Positions 54,037-62,662 of a stretch of DNA of 64,000 nucleotides are shown piece by piece. The translations under genes were made by a program, and so were the position numbers. The first letter of the stretch is position 1. Each line of letters starts with the position of its first letter. The notes beneath the pieces were generated by a model. The model saw only the letters and a list, made by a program, of their open reading frames with translations. It did not search any database and was not told the origin of the DNA. Origin of the DNA: Chloroflexota bacterium (lineage in GTDB: Bacteria; Chloroflexota; Anaerolineae; Anaerolineales; Villigracilaceae); NCBI GenBank assembly GCA_016234555.1, contig JACRBJ010000010.1, forward strand, positions 1-64,000. Direction: 5' to 3'.

Positions 54037-54384
54037 ATGGAAAATACACGTACGTCAAATATCGATTTCAGCGCGATTGCATGGGGCGCCTTCTTTATCC
54101 TGTGGGGGATCACAGAGATGTTCAAATCCCTGCCAGATGGCACGGGCACAGTCGGCATCGGCGTCATCCTGCTCGGACTCAACCTGGCCCGATCATGGAA
54201 AGGGCAGCCCATCAGTGGTTTTACGACCACACTCGGCGTGCTGGCTCTCCTCCTGGGCGGTTTGCAACTGGCGCGCCCGTTCCTGCACCTGTCGTTCGAA
54301 CTCCCGATCTTCGCGATCCTGCTGATGGTTCTGGGGTTGATCGTGCTGGCGGGTGAACTGAAGGGACACGAAAATCATGGATAA
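54037..54384 (+). CDS. Small membrane protein
   Basis: The product has 115 residues and about four hydrophobic helices (IAWGAFFILWGITEMF, VGIGVILLGLNLA, TLGVLALLLGGLQLA, IFAILLMVLGLIVLAGEL). It resembles LiaF/PspC-neighbour transmembrane units without the soluble domain. No function is known. AGGAG lies upstream. Its end overlaps the next gene by 8 bp. Confidence 0.72.
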   Translation: MENTRTSNIDFSAIAWGAFFILWGITEMFKSLPDGTGTVGIGVILLGLNLARSWKGQPISGFTTTLGVLALLLGGLQLARPFLHLSFELPIFAILLMVLGLIVLAGELKGHENHG

Positions 54385-54928
54385 AACACTTCACAGCAAA
54401 TTGCTGATGAGGTCCCAAAGAAACCCCATCCCTCTCGCAAGAGGGATGGGGTGGGGGCTCCTTGGCGGACTGGCTGGCACGCTGATGATGGACACCCTCC
54501 TCATGGGAGCGCTATCCACATTTGGATTACCCGCTCTGACCTGCTTTTCCATCGTCGGAGACACAGTTGCACGTTTCCTCGCGATGCTTGACATGCAGGT
54601 GGCAGGTGGTATTCCGGCAGGCGTTGTTACTCACTATTTGGTCGGTCCGCTTTTTGGCATAATTTTCGGCACAGTCGTGACGATATTCCCTGCTCTTCGA
54701 AACGGCACCCTGAAGAAGATCATGATTGCAGCAATTCTATATGTGGAAATCCTGAGTCAACCGATCCTTGTAACGACACCCATCCTGTTGAAGATGACGA
54801 CACCTGAGACGTTGCAGTGGTTTGGCGGGTCATTTGTGATGCATTTTATATTGGCGGTGGTTCTCGGCATCATCGTGGGATATGGTCTGCACTCAGCGCC
54901 CATCGCGACCCAAAGGAGATCCCAATAA
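54377..54928 (+). CDS. Polytopic membrane protein with a palindromic insert near its N-terminus
   Basis: The product has 183 residues and four to five hydrophobic helices, with GLLGGLAGTLMMDTLLMGAL first and HFILAVVLGIIVGYGLHS last. The family is not recognised. Residues 15-26 (RNPIPLARGMGW) are encoded by a perfect palindrome at 54424-54451, so a mobile hairpin seems to have been accommodated in frame. It overlaps the previous gene by 8 bp, implying coupling. Confidence 0.7.
   Translation: MDKTLHSKLLMRSQRNPIPLARGMGWGLLGGLAGTLMMDTLLMGALSTFGLPALTCFSIVGDTVARFLAMLDMQVAGGIPAGVVTHYLVGPLFGIIFGTVVTIFPALRNGTLKKIMIAAILYVEILSQPILVTTPILLKMTTPETLQWFGGSFVMHFILAVVLGIIVGYGLHSAPIATQRRSQ
54424..54451. repeat. 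Perfect 12-bp palindrome inside a coding region
   Basis: CCCCATCCCTCT (54424-54435), a CGCA loop and AGAGGGATGGGG (54440-54451). It keeps the reading frame and adds the peptide NPIPLARGMG, a translation typical of dispersed palindromic repeats. Confidence 0.65.
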
Positions 54929-55041
54929 AAGTTCTAACCTATTTGCCCACCCAAGCCTCAACGTACCAGTTCAAGTGCGGTTATCTGGAATGGGCTTACC
55001 AACTGGGCAATGATTTTGCACAATAATCTTGATAGGAGAAT

Positions 55042-55536
55042 ATGAAAATGGCTAAAACACCCTGGTGGAAAGGTGCGCATGGCGAGTGGTTTGTAGTCGC
55101 TCAGGTTGCCTTGATCGTACTGGTCTTCTTTGGGCCACGGAATATCCCGTCATGGCCAAGATGGACTCCTCCCTTTATCTGGCTGGGTTCGATTGCGGGC
55201 GGGATTATCCTGTTGGCGGGCATCCTTCTGCTCACAGCTGCGATATTCCGGCTGGGACCGAATCTGACTCCCGTCCCCTATCCAAAAGACGAGGGGACCC
55301 TGATCGAGACTGGTCCCTACCGGCTCGTGCGTCACCCAATGTATTGCGGCGGGATACTGATTGCCTTCGGATGGGGTCTCTTGGTCCATGGCTGGCTAAC
55401 ACTCGGTTACGCTATAATCATGTTGGTGTTCTTCGATTTTAAGTCGCGACGGGAAGAGGAATGGTTGAAGGCAAAATTTCCCGGCTATGGTGAGTATCAA
55501 AAGCATGTACGGAAATTGATTCCGTTTGTATACTAG
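55042..55536 (+). CDS. Isoprenylcysteine/phospholipid methyltransferase-like membrane protein
   Basis: The product has 164 residues and about four helices. The C-terminal half carries GPYRLVRHPMYCGGILIAFG, the RHPxY motif of ICMT/PEMT-type membrane methyltransferases, and the terminal EEEWLKAKFPGYGEYQKHVRKLIPF that binds SAM in this group. In bacteria the acceptors are mostly unknown. TAGGAG lies about 6 nt upstream of ATG. Confidence 0.9.
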   Translation: MKMAKTPWWKGAHGEWFVVAQVALIVLVFFGPRNIPSWPRWTPPFIWLGSIAGGIILLAGILLLTAAIFRLGPNLTPVPYPKDEGTLIETGPYRLVRHPMYCGGILIAFGWGLLVHGWLTLGYAIIMLVFFDFKSRREEEWLKAKFPGYGEYQKHVRKLIPFVY

Positions 55537-55580
55537 CGCTCTCCCTTTTTTGATGTTGGCAAAGAGATCGGAGGTTTCAA

Positions 55581-56348
55581 GTGAAAAAAGAAGAATATCC
55601 AATACTGGAATTTGACGATGCACAAGTTGCAAAAATCGAGCCATCCTTTTCCCATAAAAAAATTGAAGGCTATGAATATTGTGTGATCACTTTTTTCCGT
55701 GAAGTTCTTGATGCCATGGAAAAGGAGGGGCGCATAAAAGTAGTCAGATTTTTGAATTGTGAGACGATGGATGTTCCAATCTATGAAATGGCGTATATGG
55801 GGAAAAAGGTCCATTTATGCCTGGGATATGTAGGGGCGGCCGGATCTGCTGTTTTCCTGGAAGAGTTAATTGCCTTTGGATTCAATAAATTTATTGTCTG
55901 CGGTGGCGCGGGTGTACTGAGAAAAGATATTGCCGTTGGACATCTGATGGTTCCAGTTTCGGCAATACGGGATGAAGGCGTTTCGTATCATTATCTTGCG
56001 CCGTCAAGAGAGGTTGAGTGCAATCCCGAAGTAGTTGGAAAGATCGAAGAAGAATTCAATAAACACAAGATCGATTATATAAAAGCAAAGACCTGGACTA
56101 CCGATTCGTTTTATCGAGAGACAGAGAAGAAAATTGAATTGAGAAAATCAGAAGGCTGCGTCTCAGTGGAGATGGAGGCAGCAGCATTTTTTGCCGTCGC
56201 CAAGTTTAGAAACGTGAAACTAGGCCAGATACTCTATGGCGGAGATGACCTGAGTGCTGCAACATGGGATAAGAGAAAGTGGCATAGTAGAGCCGAGATT
56301 CGGAAAAACCTTGTTGAAATTTCGATCAGAATTTGCAGTTCTTTGTGA
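55581..56348 (+). CDS. Nucleoside phosphorylase family protein
   Basis: The product has 255 residues. The PNP/UDP family fold is seen: GSAVFLEELIAFGFNKFIVCGGAGVL, AVGHLMVPVSAIRDEGVSYHY, and CVSVEMEAAAFFAVA with the MEA motif that binds the ribose, then YGGDDLS. It would cleave a purine or uridine nucleoside with phosphate. The start is GTG with GGAGG 7 nt upstream. It lies 44 bp after the methyltransferase gene. Confidence 0.9.
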   Translation: MKKEEYPILEFDDAQVAKIEPSFSHKKIEGYEYCVITFFREVLDAMEKEGRIKVVRFLNCETMDVPIYEMAYMGKKVHLCLGYVGAAGSAVFLEELIAFGFNKFIVCGGAGVLRKDIAVGHLMVPVSAIRDEGVSYHYLAPSREVECNPEVVGKIEEEFNKHKIDYIKAKTWTTDSFYRETEKKIELRKSEGCVSVEMEAAAFFAVAKFRNVKLGQILYGGDDLSAATWDKRKWHSRAEIRKNLVEISIRICSSL

Positions 56349-56396
56349 CGAGATTGAGATATCTTCCTGATACTGGGAACCTGAGGAGGTTGGAAC

Positions 56397-56855
56397 ATGA
56401 GCGAACAAGCCCCACAACGCAGCCTGGAACTGTTCAAGTCAGGTTTTTTCTGTGCAGAGAGTGTGCTACTGGCGATAGCAGAAAGCCAGGGCATCCAATC
56501 GGATTTGATTCCCAGGATTGCAACAGGGTTTTGCAGTGGCATATCCCGTACGGGCGGCATGTGCGGAGCGGTGAGCGGAGGGATCATGGGGATTGGTCTC
56601 GTTGCGGGCAGGGATTCACCTGCCGAATCGCTTGAACCTGCCTATACCCTTGCTCAAAAATTGATCAGCACTTTTGAAAAGCAGTATGGGTCGGTCAATT
56701 GTCGCCAATTGATTGGCTGCGACCTTGATACCAAGGCAGGGCAACGGTATTTCATGGAAAATAACCTCATGGAACGTTGTCTCCAATGTGCTGCGGATGC
56801 AACCAGTATGCCGGTTTCACTTATTGACGAGTTGCATTCTTCAAGGACCATCTAA
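56397..56855 (+). CDS. C_GCAxxG_C_C family redox-type protein
   Basis: The product has 152 residues. The conserved cysteines are in FFCAESVLLAIAE, ATGFCSGISRTGGMCGAVSGGIMG and the paired CRQLIGCDL, with a last CLQC near the end, as in the C_GCAxxG_C_C family. A redox or metal-binding function has been suggested for the family; none is proven. GGAGG lies 7-8 nt before ATG. It is the last of the same-strand genes starting at 53461. Confidence 0.88.
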   Translation: MSEQAPQRSLELFKSGFFCAESVLLAIAESQGIQSDLIPRIATGFCSGISRTGGMCGAVSGGIMGIGLVAGRDSPAESLEPAYTLAQKLISTFEKQYGSVNCRQLIGCDLDTKAGQRYFMENNLMERCLQCAADATSMPVSLIDELHSSRTI

Positions 56856-56905
56856 TCGGCGCTCCAGCGGTGGACATCGGCATGGCGTGACGATACTCCC
56901 TATCG

Positions 56906-56940
56906 GGAAGTAGGGGCGGGGTTACCCCGCCCCTACTTCC
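56906..56940. repeat. Perfect 16-bp GC-rich palindrome
   Basis: GGAAGTAGGGGCGGGG (56906-56921), a TTA loop and the exact complement at 56925-56940. GTAGGGGCG..CGCCCCTAC hairpins are common dispersed repeats in this phylum and in cyanobacteria. It may also act as a barrier between convergent units. Confidence 0.65.
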
Positions 56941-56982
56941 AAAATCCAGCCTCCCATAATTGGCGTATGGGATTATCGCTCA

Positions 56983-57129
56983 TTATTGAAGTAGGCTCTC
57001 AACCTTCCCAGGCAGTTCCTTCAAGTTGGCTGGTTTACTCAAATAATCGTCTGCGCCTGCCTCAAGGCAGCGTTCACGGTCGCCAGACATTGCCAGCGCG
57101 TGCTCTTGAGTTTGTCCACCTGTTCTTTT
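56983..57129 (-). pseudogene. C-terminal remnant of a response-regulator receiver domain
   Basis: The frame reads [20 protein letters not shown], then [20 protein letters not shown] and a stop at 56983-56985. This is the last third of a receiver domain, including the conserved Lys (SKP). The part with the phospho-acceptor Asp is missing. It starts directly behind the stop of the ABC permease gene and in the same frame, so an insertion or deletion seems to have joined the two. Confidence 0.75.
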
Positions 57130-57897
57130 TTACACCTGCTTTTTATAAGCCCGCATCGCAAAGATATAAGCCACGAGCATAATCCCGACGCACCACGCAA
57201 GAGCGACCCATATATCATTGCCAACCGGCTGACCATACAGCAACGAGCGAATGGTCTCCAGTATCAATGTCACAGGCTGGTTTTCGGCAAAGGCGCGAAC
57301 ACCCAACGGCATCGTTTCGGTCGACACAAACGCCGAGCTGATAAACGGCAAGAGGTGAATCGGATAGGCAATTACACTTGCGCCATCAAACGTTTTTGCT
57401 GTGAGCCCCGGAATGATCGCGATCCACGTCAAGGCCAGCGTAAACAGCGCGAGAATACCAGCCACTGCCAGCCATGACAATACTCCTGCCGACGAGCGGA
57501 AGCCCATAATGAGCGCTACGAGAATGATTACGAGGACCGAAATGGCATTGGATACCAACGAGGTCAGCACGTGCCCCCACAGCGGAGCCGAATACGCAAT
57601 CGGCATGGAGTGAAACCGCTCGAAGATGCCCCGTTGCTTATCCATAAACATGCGGTAAGACACGTAGCCTATACCGTTTGCAATGGTAATCAGCAGTATT
57701 CCAGGTAATAAGTAATTCAGATAGTTATCCGTGCCGGTTTGAATGGCACCACCTAACACATAGACGAACAACAGCATAATCGCAATCGGCATGATGGTGA
57801 CCGTGATGATGGTATCCATGCTGCGGAAAATATGGCGTATGGAACGTCCAAGCATGACGCCCATGTCACTGAAAAAATAGCTCTTTATCGTTTCCAT
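57130..57897 (-). CDS. ABC-2 type permease
   Basis: The product has 255 residues and six hydrophobic helices (IMLLFVYVLGGAI, YLLPGILLITIANGIGYV, AISVLVIILVALIMGF, WLAVAGILALFTLALTWIAI, VIAYPIHLLPFISSAFV, VALAWCVGIMLVAYIFAM). It matches the DrrB/ABC-2 drug and lipid exporter type, with RGIFERFHSMP in the cytoplasmic loop. The ATG is directly next to the stop of the ATPase gene, so the two are coupled. The operon is run by PadR. Confidence 0.92.
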   Translation of the reverse strand: METIKSYFFSDMGVMLGRSIRHIFRSMDTIITVTIMPIAIMLLFVYVLGGAIQTGTDNYLNYLLPGILLITIANGIGYVSYRMFMDKQRGIFERFHSMPIAYSAPLWGHVLTSLVSNAISVLVIILVALIMGFRSSAGVLSWLAVAGILALFTLALTWIAIIPGLTAKTFDGASVIAYPIHLLPFISSAFVSTETMPLGVRAFAENQPVTLILETIRSLLYGQPVGNDIWVALAWCVGIMLVAYIFAMRAYKKQV

Positions 57898-58659
57898 TTA
57901 CTTTTCCTCTTTCTTGCCGACGATTGCGAGGAATATTTCCTCCAAGCTCGGCTGTTTTTCAATATATTCCACCTTTGCGGGCGGGAACAGCTTTTTCAGA
58001 TCTGCGAGTGTGCCGTTGGTGATAATCCTACCCTCATGCAGAATGGCAATTCGATCAGCAAGCTGTTCAGCCTCGTCCAAATACTGCGTGGTCAGGAATA
58101 CCGTCATGCCGCCGTCGGCAAGCTCCTTGACAATCTGCCAAAACTCGATGCGTACCTCGGGGTCAAGACCGGCAGTCGGTTCATCGAGGAAAATGACCTG
58201 CGGTTTTCCCACAAGGCTCATGGCGATGTCGAGCCTGCGACGCATACCACCCGAATAGGTAGAAACCCAGCGGTCGGCGGCGTCGATCAGTCCGAAGCGG
58301 TTCAGCAGATCATCCGCGACCTGATGGGGATTTTTGAGGTGTCGCAGCCTGGCGATCATGATCAAATTTTCCCGCCCGGTCAAGATCTCGTCCACGGCGG
58401 CGAATTGGCCGGTCAGGCTGATCGACTGCCGCACATTGTCAGGCTTTACCGCCACGTCGAAGCCGTTGACGCTGGCAGTTCCGCCATCCTGTTTAAGCAG
58501 CGTGGTGAGTATCTTGACAATCGTTGTCTTGCCCGCGCCGTTGGAGCCGAGCAAGGCGAAAATACTGCCTTTTTCCACCTCAAAATCCACACCCTTTAGA
58601 ACATGAAGTTGTTTGTAGGACTTTTGCAGCCCCTGCACTTGAATTGAATTGTTTAGCAT
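57898..58659 (-). CDS. ABC exporter ATPase (DrrA-type)
   Basis: The product has 253 residues. Walker A LLGSNGAGKTTIVKIL, Q loop, signature TYSGGMRRRLDIAMSL, Walker B VIFLDEPTAGLDP and the switch His in LTTQYLDEA are all intact. The C-terminal EYIEKQPSLEEIFLAIVG is typical of daunorubicin-resistance type ATPases. It forms an exporter with the following permease. It lies 13 bp after the pentapeptide gene. Confidence 0.95.
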   Translation of the reverse strand: MLNNSIQVQGLQKSYKQLHVLKGVDFEVEKGSIFALLGSNGAGKTTIVKILTTLLKQDGGTASVNGFDVAVKPDNVRQSISLTGQFAAVDEILTGRENLIMIARLRHLKNPHQVADDLLNRFGLIDAADRWVSTYSGGMRRRLDIAMSLVGKPQVIFLDEPTAGLDPEVRIEFWQIVKELADGGMTVFLTTQYLDEAEQLADRIAILHEGRIITNGTLADLKKLFPPAKVEYIEKQPSLEEIFLAIVGKKEEK

Positions 58660-58672
58660 ATTCTTTTTGTCC

Positions 58673-59548
58673 TTAGATAACAGTAACCTTTGACAGATCG
58701 GCTTCCAAACCTTTGAGGGTGGCGTATGTCAGCTTATCCATTTTCGCATCGTCAAAGCAGATTGTTTTGATGGCGCGGTAATATTTTTTAGACCAGGAAT
58801 GCCAGGTCCACGCTGCAAGGAAGGACACATTTTTGAGGGTCGCGCCTTTAAACGATGATCCGTTCAACGCAGCCTCGTCAAACTTGACGCCGATAAAGAC
58901 CTGCCCATCCAGACACATCCCACGCAGATCGCATTGATTAAAGTCCACACCGATAAAGGTACAGTTTTCATAGGTTGTTTTTCTAAGGTCAGTCTGGTTA
59001 AACTTGACGTCGGTCAGTTTCACACCTATAAATTTTGCTCGATCCAGTCCCGACATGCTGAAGTTCGTGCGGACAAGGATTGATTTATTGAAGCTCGCAT
59101 CCGTAAGGTCACTGGCAGACAGGGTGCAGTCTGTTAGATTCGTTCCGTCGAAATTGGCTTCGCGTACATCACTGGCATAAAACGAGCTGCCAGTCAGGTC
59201 CGCGCCCGAAAAATCGGAGCCGCGCAGAGCACTCGCGTCAAATTTTCCTTTATGTGCGGTCACGTCTGCAAAATCGCTTTTTGGCAGGTTGCTGGCGCTG
59301 AAGTTTGTCAGCACCTGTCGCTCCAGCGAGTGGGAAAGATTGGCGACCTCCTGTACCGTTTGTTCGATGTCACCGATGCTGTCGATGGTCATCTGAAAAG
59401 CCGTTTCATCGTCCTTGCCATCGGCAGTGAGTTCACGGAATCGCTCCTGCAAATCGGAGAGCAGATCAGCCTTTAGTTCGGTGACGCTTTTCACTCCATC
59501 GTAGGGTGCAAAAACGCCGTTCAAATATTGGTTTATTTTCTCGTTCAT
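58673..59548 (-). CDS. Pentapeptide-repeat protein with an N-terminal helical domain
   Basis: The product has 291 residues. The N-terminal helical region (1-75; LKADLLSDLQERFRELTADG, TAFQMTIDSIGDIEQTV) resembles the domain found at the start of PadR-linked permease-associated proteins. A right-handed beta helix of pentapeptide repeats follows (about 85-245: ALRGSDFSGADLTGSSF, NFDGTNLTDC and similar A(D/N)Lxx units), with a short tail. It probably binds or regulates membrane or DNA partners; no target is clear. ATG 59548 has AGGAGA upstream and lies 13 bp after padR. Confidence 0.85.
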   Translation of the reverse strand: MNEKINQYLNGVFAPYDGVKSVTELKADLLSDLQERFRELTADGKDDETAFQMTIDSIGDIEQTVQEVANLSHSLERQVLTNFSASNLPKSDFADVTAHKGKFDASALRGSDFSGADLTGSSFYASDVREANFDGTNLTDCTLSASDLTDASFNKSILVRTNFSMSGLDRAKFIGVKLTDVKFNQTDLRKTTYENCTFIGVDFNQCDLRGMCLDGQVFIGVKFDEAALNGSSFKGATLKNVSFLAAWTWHSWSKKYYRAIKTICFDDAKMDKLTYATLKGLEADLSKVTVI

Positions 59549-59561
59549 AACATTACATCTC

Positions 59562-59903
59562 CTATAATAAGTTGTCGAGTATGCGCTTTGCATACTCCCA
59601 GTTATCTTTATTTTCAGAATAGACTTTTTTACCTCTGGCAGTGATCTGGTAATACCGCCTTCTGCCGCCCTGGGACTCATCACCCCAATAGGAAGTGATG
59701 CAGCCATCACCCTCCAACCGTTTTAGGCTCGAGTACATGGTAGCTTCCTTGAGTTCATATTCACCCGAGGAATTTGAGTGGATCAATTTCGATATTTCAT
59801 ATCCATATTTATCGCCGCTCAGCAATAACTTTAGGATAATCGTATCCGTGTGGCCTCTTAGGAGGTCCGAAGAGATTTTGTTGGGGTTGGTTGACTCGTC
59901 CAT
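59562..59903 (-). CDS. PadR-family transcriptional regulator
   Basis: The product has 113 residues. The PadR winged helix is clear: TDTIILKLLLSGDKYGYEISKLI, LKEATMYSSLKRLEGDGCI and GGRRRYYQITARGK. It likely represses the operon it heads (padR, pentapeptide, ATPase, permease) and responds to a substrate of the exporter. ATG 59903 is chosen because the -10 box ends 6 nt before it; the transcript appears leaderless. Confidence 0.93.
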   Translation of the reverse strand: MDESTNPNKISSDLLRGHTDTIILKLLLSGDKYGYEISKLIHSNSSGEYELKEATMYSSLKRLEGDGCITSYWGDESQGGRRRYYQITARGKKVYSENKDNWEYAKRILDNLL

Positions 59904-59938
59904 AGGTACAATATACAACAAAGTACTATGTCTGTCAA
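59901..59938 (-). promoter_or_regulatory. padR promoter with candidate operator
   Basis: TTGACA (59938-59933), a 17-bp spacer and TATATT (59915-59910) form a strong promoter. An inverted repeat, ATAGTAC (59929-59923) and GTACCTAT (59909-59902), brackets the -10 region, where a PadR repressor could bind. The ATG starts 6 nt after the -10. Confidence 0.65.
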
Positions 59939-60081
59939 GGTAATATTTCTGTCGTTGTAAAAACTTCTGACACTACTTTGAAACGGTATTAAGAACCGCC
60001 TCTCACAAACCCTCCACTTGCCCACCAGGGTTGTAAAATGAAAGTAAAACACCGCGGAGAACCGCGCCTATTCGGAGAAAA

Positions 60082-62613
60082 ATGAACCCCAACATCATCA
60101 TTCGTAACGCACGCCTGCACAACCTCAAAAACGTGACCCTTGAAATCCCCAAGAACCAGCTCGTCGTCATGACGGGACTGTCGGGGTCGGGCAAGTCTAC
60201 GCTGGCATTTGACATCCTGCACAAGGAAAGCCTGCGCCAGTTGTTCGAGTCCCTCGGCATCGTCACGGATGGGCTCGCCAAGCCGCCAGTGGATTCCATC
60301 GTCGGCTTGTCACCCTCCATCAGCGTTGACCAACACCTGACGAATCACAGTCCCCGCTCGACGGTTGGAACGGTGACCGAAGTCTTCACCTACCTCCGAG
60401 TCTTGTTCGCCCGTCTTGGACATCGCCCTTGCCCAAAGTGTGGCAAAGATGTCCCGCCGCCGACGTACGAATCCGCTGACGAGAACTGGCAAGACGAATC
60501 AGACGAAAGCCCCGATGGTTCGTATCCCTGCCCGCATTGCGGCGCGGCTGTACCTGAAATGGGGATGGCGAACTTCTCGTTCAACAAGCCCGCGGGAGCC
60601 TGCCCGACCTGCACGGGACTGGGCGTGGTGCGCCAACCCATCGTCAGCCGCCTCGTGGACGAAAGCAAGAGCATCCCCGAACTCCCCGTCGACGGCTGGA
60701 TCGAGTTCCACGGCGGTCACTACAGTCAGATCATGAAGAACGCGGGCAAGTATTTCGGCTTCGAGTTCGACACATCCAAGCCCGTCAAGGACTTCACTCC
60801 CACCCAGCGTGACCTCTTTCTGTACGGCACCGACAGTCCGCAGTTCCGCCGCCACTTTCCCGATGTCAAGCCACCCGCCACCAACGCGCAGGGACGCTTC
60901 GAGGGCGTGGTCACCAACCTTCAGCGCCGCTACAACGAGCACGCCACCAACGCCGCCTACCTCGAAAAGTTGGAGCACCTCTTCACCACCCAGCCATGTC
61001 TCGACTGCGAAGGCACGCGCCTGCGCCCCGAAAGCCGCGCCGTCACCGTAGCGGGCGAAACCATCATCAAGATTTCGCACCTGCCGCTCAACGACCTCGA
61101 CGCGTGGATCAAGTCCCTGCCGCCGCATTTCACCGCCGAGGAGATGCGCATCGCCCAATCAATTTTGGATGACCTGTTCGAGCGCGTCGGGCGACTGCTG
61201 GAAGTGGGAGTCGGCTACCTGAGTTTGGAACGCTCCTCGCCGACTCTTTCTGCGGGCGAAGCCCAACGTCTGAGGCTGGCAGCCCTGCTCGGGTCTGGTC
61301 TGACGGGCGTGCTTTACATCCTCGACGAGCCGACGATTGGTCTGCACTCCCGAGATACCGCGCGGCTGATCAACGTCATGCGCCGCCTGCGCGACCTGGG
61401 CAACACCGTGCTGGTCGTGGAGCACGACCTCGACTTGATCAAAGCCGCCGACTATCTGATCGACGTCGGACCTGGCGCAGGCAAGCACGGCGGACAGATC
61501 GTCGCCGCTGGCACGCCCGCCGAAGTGGCGCAAACGAAAGGCTCGCTGACGGGTGAGTTCATCGCGGGGATCACGTCCGTTCCGATTCCCGAACATCGCC
61601 GCAAACCCAATCACAAAGCGCTGACCATCAATGGTGCGCGCCAGTTCAACTTGCACAATCTGACGGTGAAGATTCCGCTCGGCTTGCTGGTGGCGGTGAC
61701 GGGTGTCTCAGGCTCGGGCAAGTCCTCGCTGATCTTCGACATCCTCGACGTTGCCGCGCGTCAAAAACTAAACGGCGCAAATGAGATCCCAGGTGAACAC
61801 GACTCCATTACGGGCTGGGCTCACATCGACAAGGTTATCACCATCGACCAGGCGCACATCGGGCGCATCCCACGCTCGAACGCCGCCACCTACTCCGACA
61901 CGTTCACGCCCATCCGCGAGACCTTTGCCGCCACGCCCGAAGCGAAGAAGAACAAGATCACCGCACGGCATTTTTCGTTCAACGTCCCAGGCGGACGCTG
62001 CGAACGCTGCGAAGGCGCGGGCACGCTGACGGTCAAAATGCACTTCCTGCCCGATGTCGAGGTGCGCTGTCCCGCCTGTCGCGGACGCCGCTTCAAGAAG
62101 GAAACTCTCGCCGTCAAGTATCGCGGCTATGATATTTCGCAAGTGTTAAATATGACTGTGGAGGAAGCGCTGACTTTGTTTGCGGATGTCCCCGCCGCTC
62201 AATCCCGCCTGAAAGTGATGTCCGATGTCGGCTTGGGCTACCTGCAACTCGGTCAACCCGCGACGACTTTATCTGGCGGAGAAGCCCAGCGCGTCAAACT
62301 CGCCAAGGAACTCGGACGCCGCTCCACGGGTCGCACCCTCTACCTGCTCGACGAACCGACAACAGGTCTGCATCCCGCCGACACCATTCGCCTGCTCGAA
62401 GTCCTGCAAAGATTGGTGGACGCGGGTAACAGCGTCATTGTCGTCGAGCACAACCTTGACCTGGTCAAGGCAGCAGATTGGGTCATCGACCTCGGTCCCG
62501 AAGGCGGCATGGCGGGCGGTCAACTCCTCGCCGAAGGCACCCCCGAAGATGTGGCAAAGGTGGAAAGGTCATATACGGGGCTGTGTTTGAAGAAGTTAGG
62601 CTTTGATGGATGA
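60082..62613 (+). CDS. UvrA-like ABC ATPase (class II UvrA type)
   Basis: The product has 843 residues, against about 950 for UvrA. Two ABC modules are seen: Walker A GLSGSGKSTLAFD and GVSGSGKSSLIFD, signature SAGEAQRLRLAALLGSGLTG and SGGEAQRVKLAKELG, Walker B LYILDEPTIGLH and LYLLDEPTTGLHP. Zinc pairs CPKCG...CPHCG and CERCEGAG...CPACRG are kept. The region between Walker A1 and the signature is shorter than in UvrA, so the UvrB-contact region may be reduced. Related proteins serve in resistance to DNA-binding drugs or in repair. It diverges from the padR operon. Confidence 0.88.
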   Translation: MNPNIIIRNARLHNLKNVTLEIPKNQLVVMTGLSGSGKSTLAFDILHKESLRQLFESLGIVTDGLAKPPVDSIVGLSPSISVDQHLTNHSPRSTVGTVTEVFTYLRVLFARLGHRPCPKCGKDVPPPTYESADENWQDESDESPDGSYPCPHCGAAVPEMGMANFSFNKPAGACPTCTGLGVVRQPIVSRLVDESKSIPELPVDGWIEFHGGHYSQIMKNAGKYFGFEFDTSKPVKDFTPTQRDLFLYGTDSPQFRRHFPDVKPPATNAQGRFEGVVTNLQRRYNEHATNAAYLEKLEHLFTTQPCLDCEGTRLRPESRAVTVAGETIIKISHLPLNDLDAWIKSLPPHFTAEEMRIAQSILDDLFERVGRLLEVGVGYLSLERSSPTLSAGEAQRLRLAALLGSGLTGVLYILDEPTIGLHSRDTARLINVMRRLRDLGNTVLVVEHDLDLIKAADYLIDVGPGAGKHGGQIVAAGTPAEVAQTKGSLTGEFIAGITSVPIPEHRRKPNHKALTINGARQFNLHNLTVKIPLGLLVAVTGVSGSGKSSLIFDILDVAARQKLNGANEIPGEHDSITGWAHIDKVITIDQAHIGRIPRSNAATYSDTFTPIRETFAATPEAKKNKITARHFSFNVPGGRCERCEGAGTLTVKMHFLPDVEVRCPACRGRRFKKETLAVKYRGYDISQVLNMTVEEALTLFADVPAAQSRLKVMSDVGLGYLQLGQPATTLSGGEAQRVKLAKELGRRSTGRTLYLLDEPTTGLHPADTIRLLEVLQRLVDAGNSVIVVEHNLDLVKAADWVIDLGPEGGMAGGQLLAEGTPEDVAKVERSYTGLCLKKLGFDG

Positions 62614-62662
62614 TGCACTCCTCCCCATGTCAATCATGGATTTTCTCGTTTCGAAAATCAGA

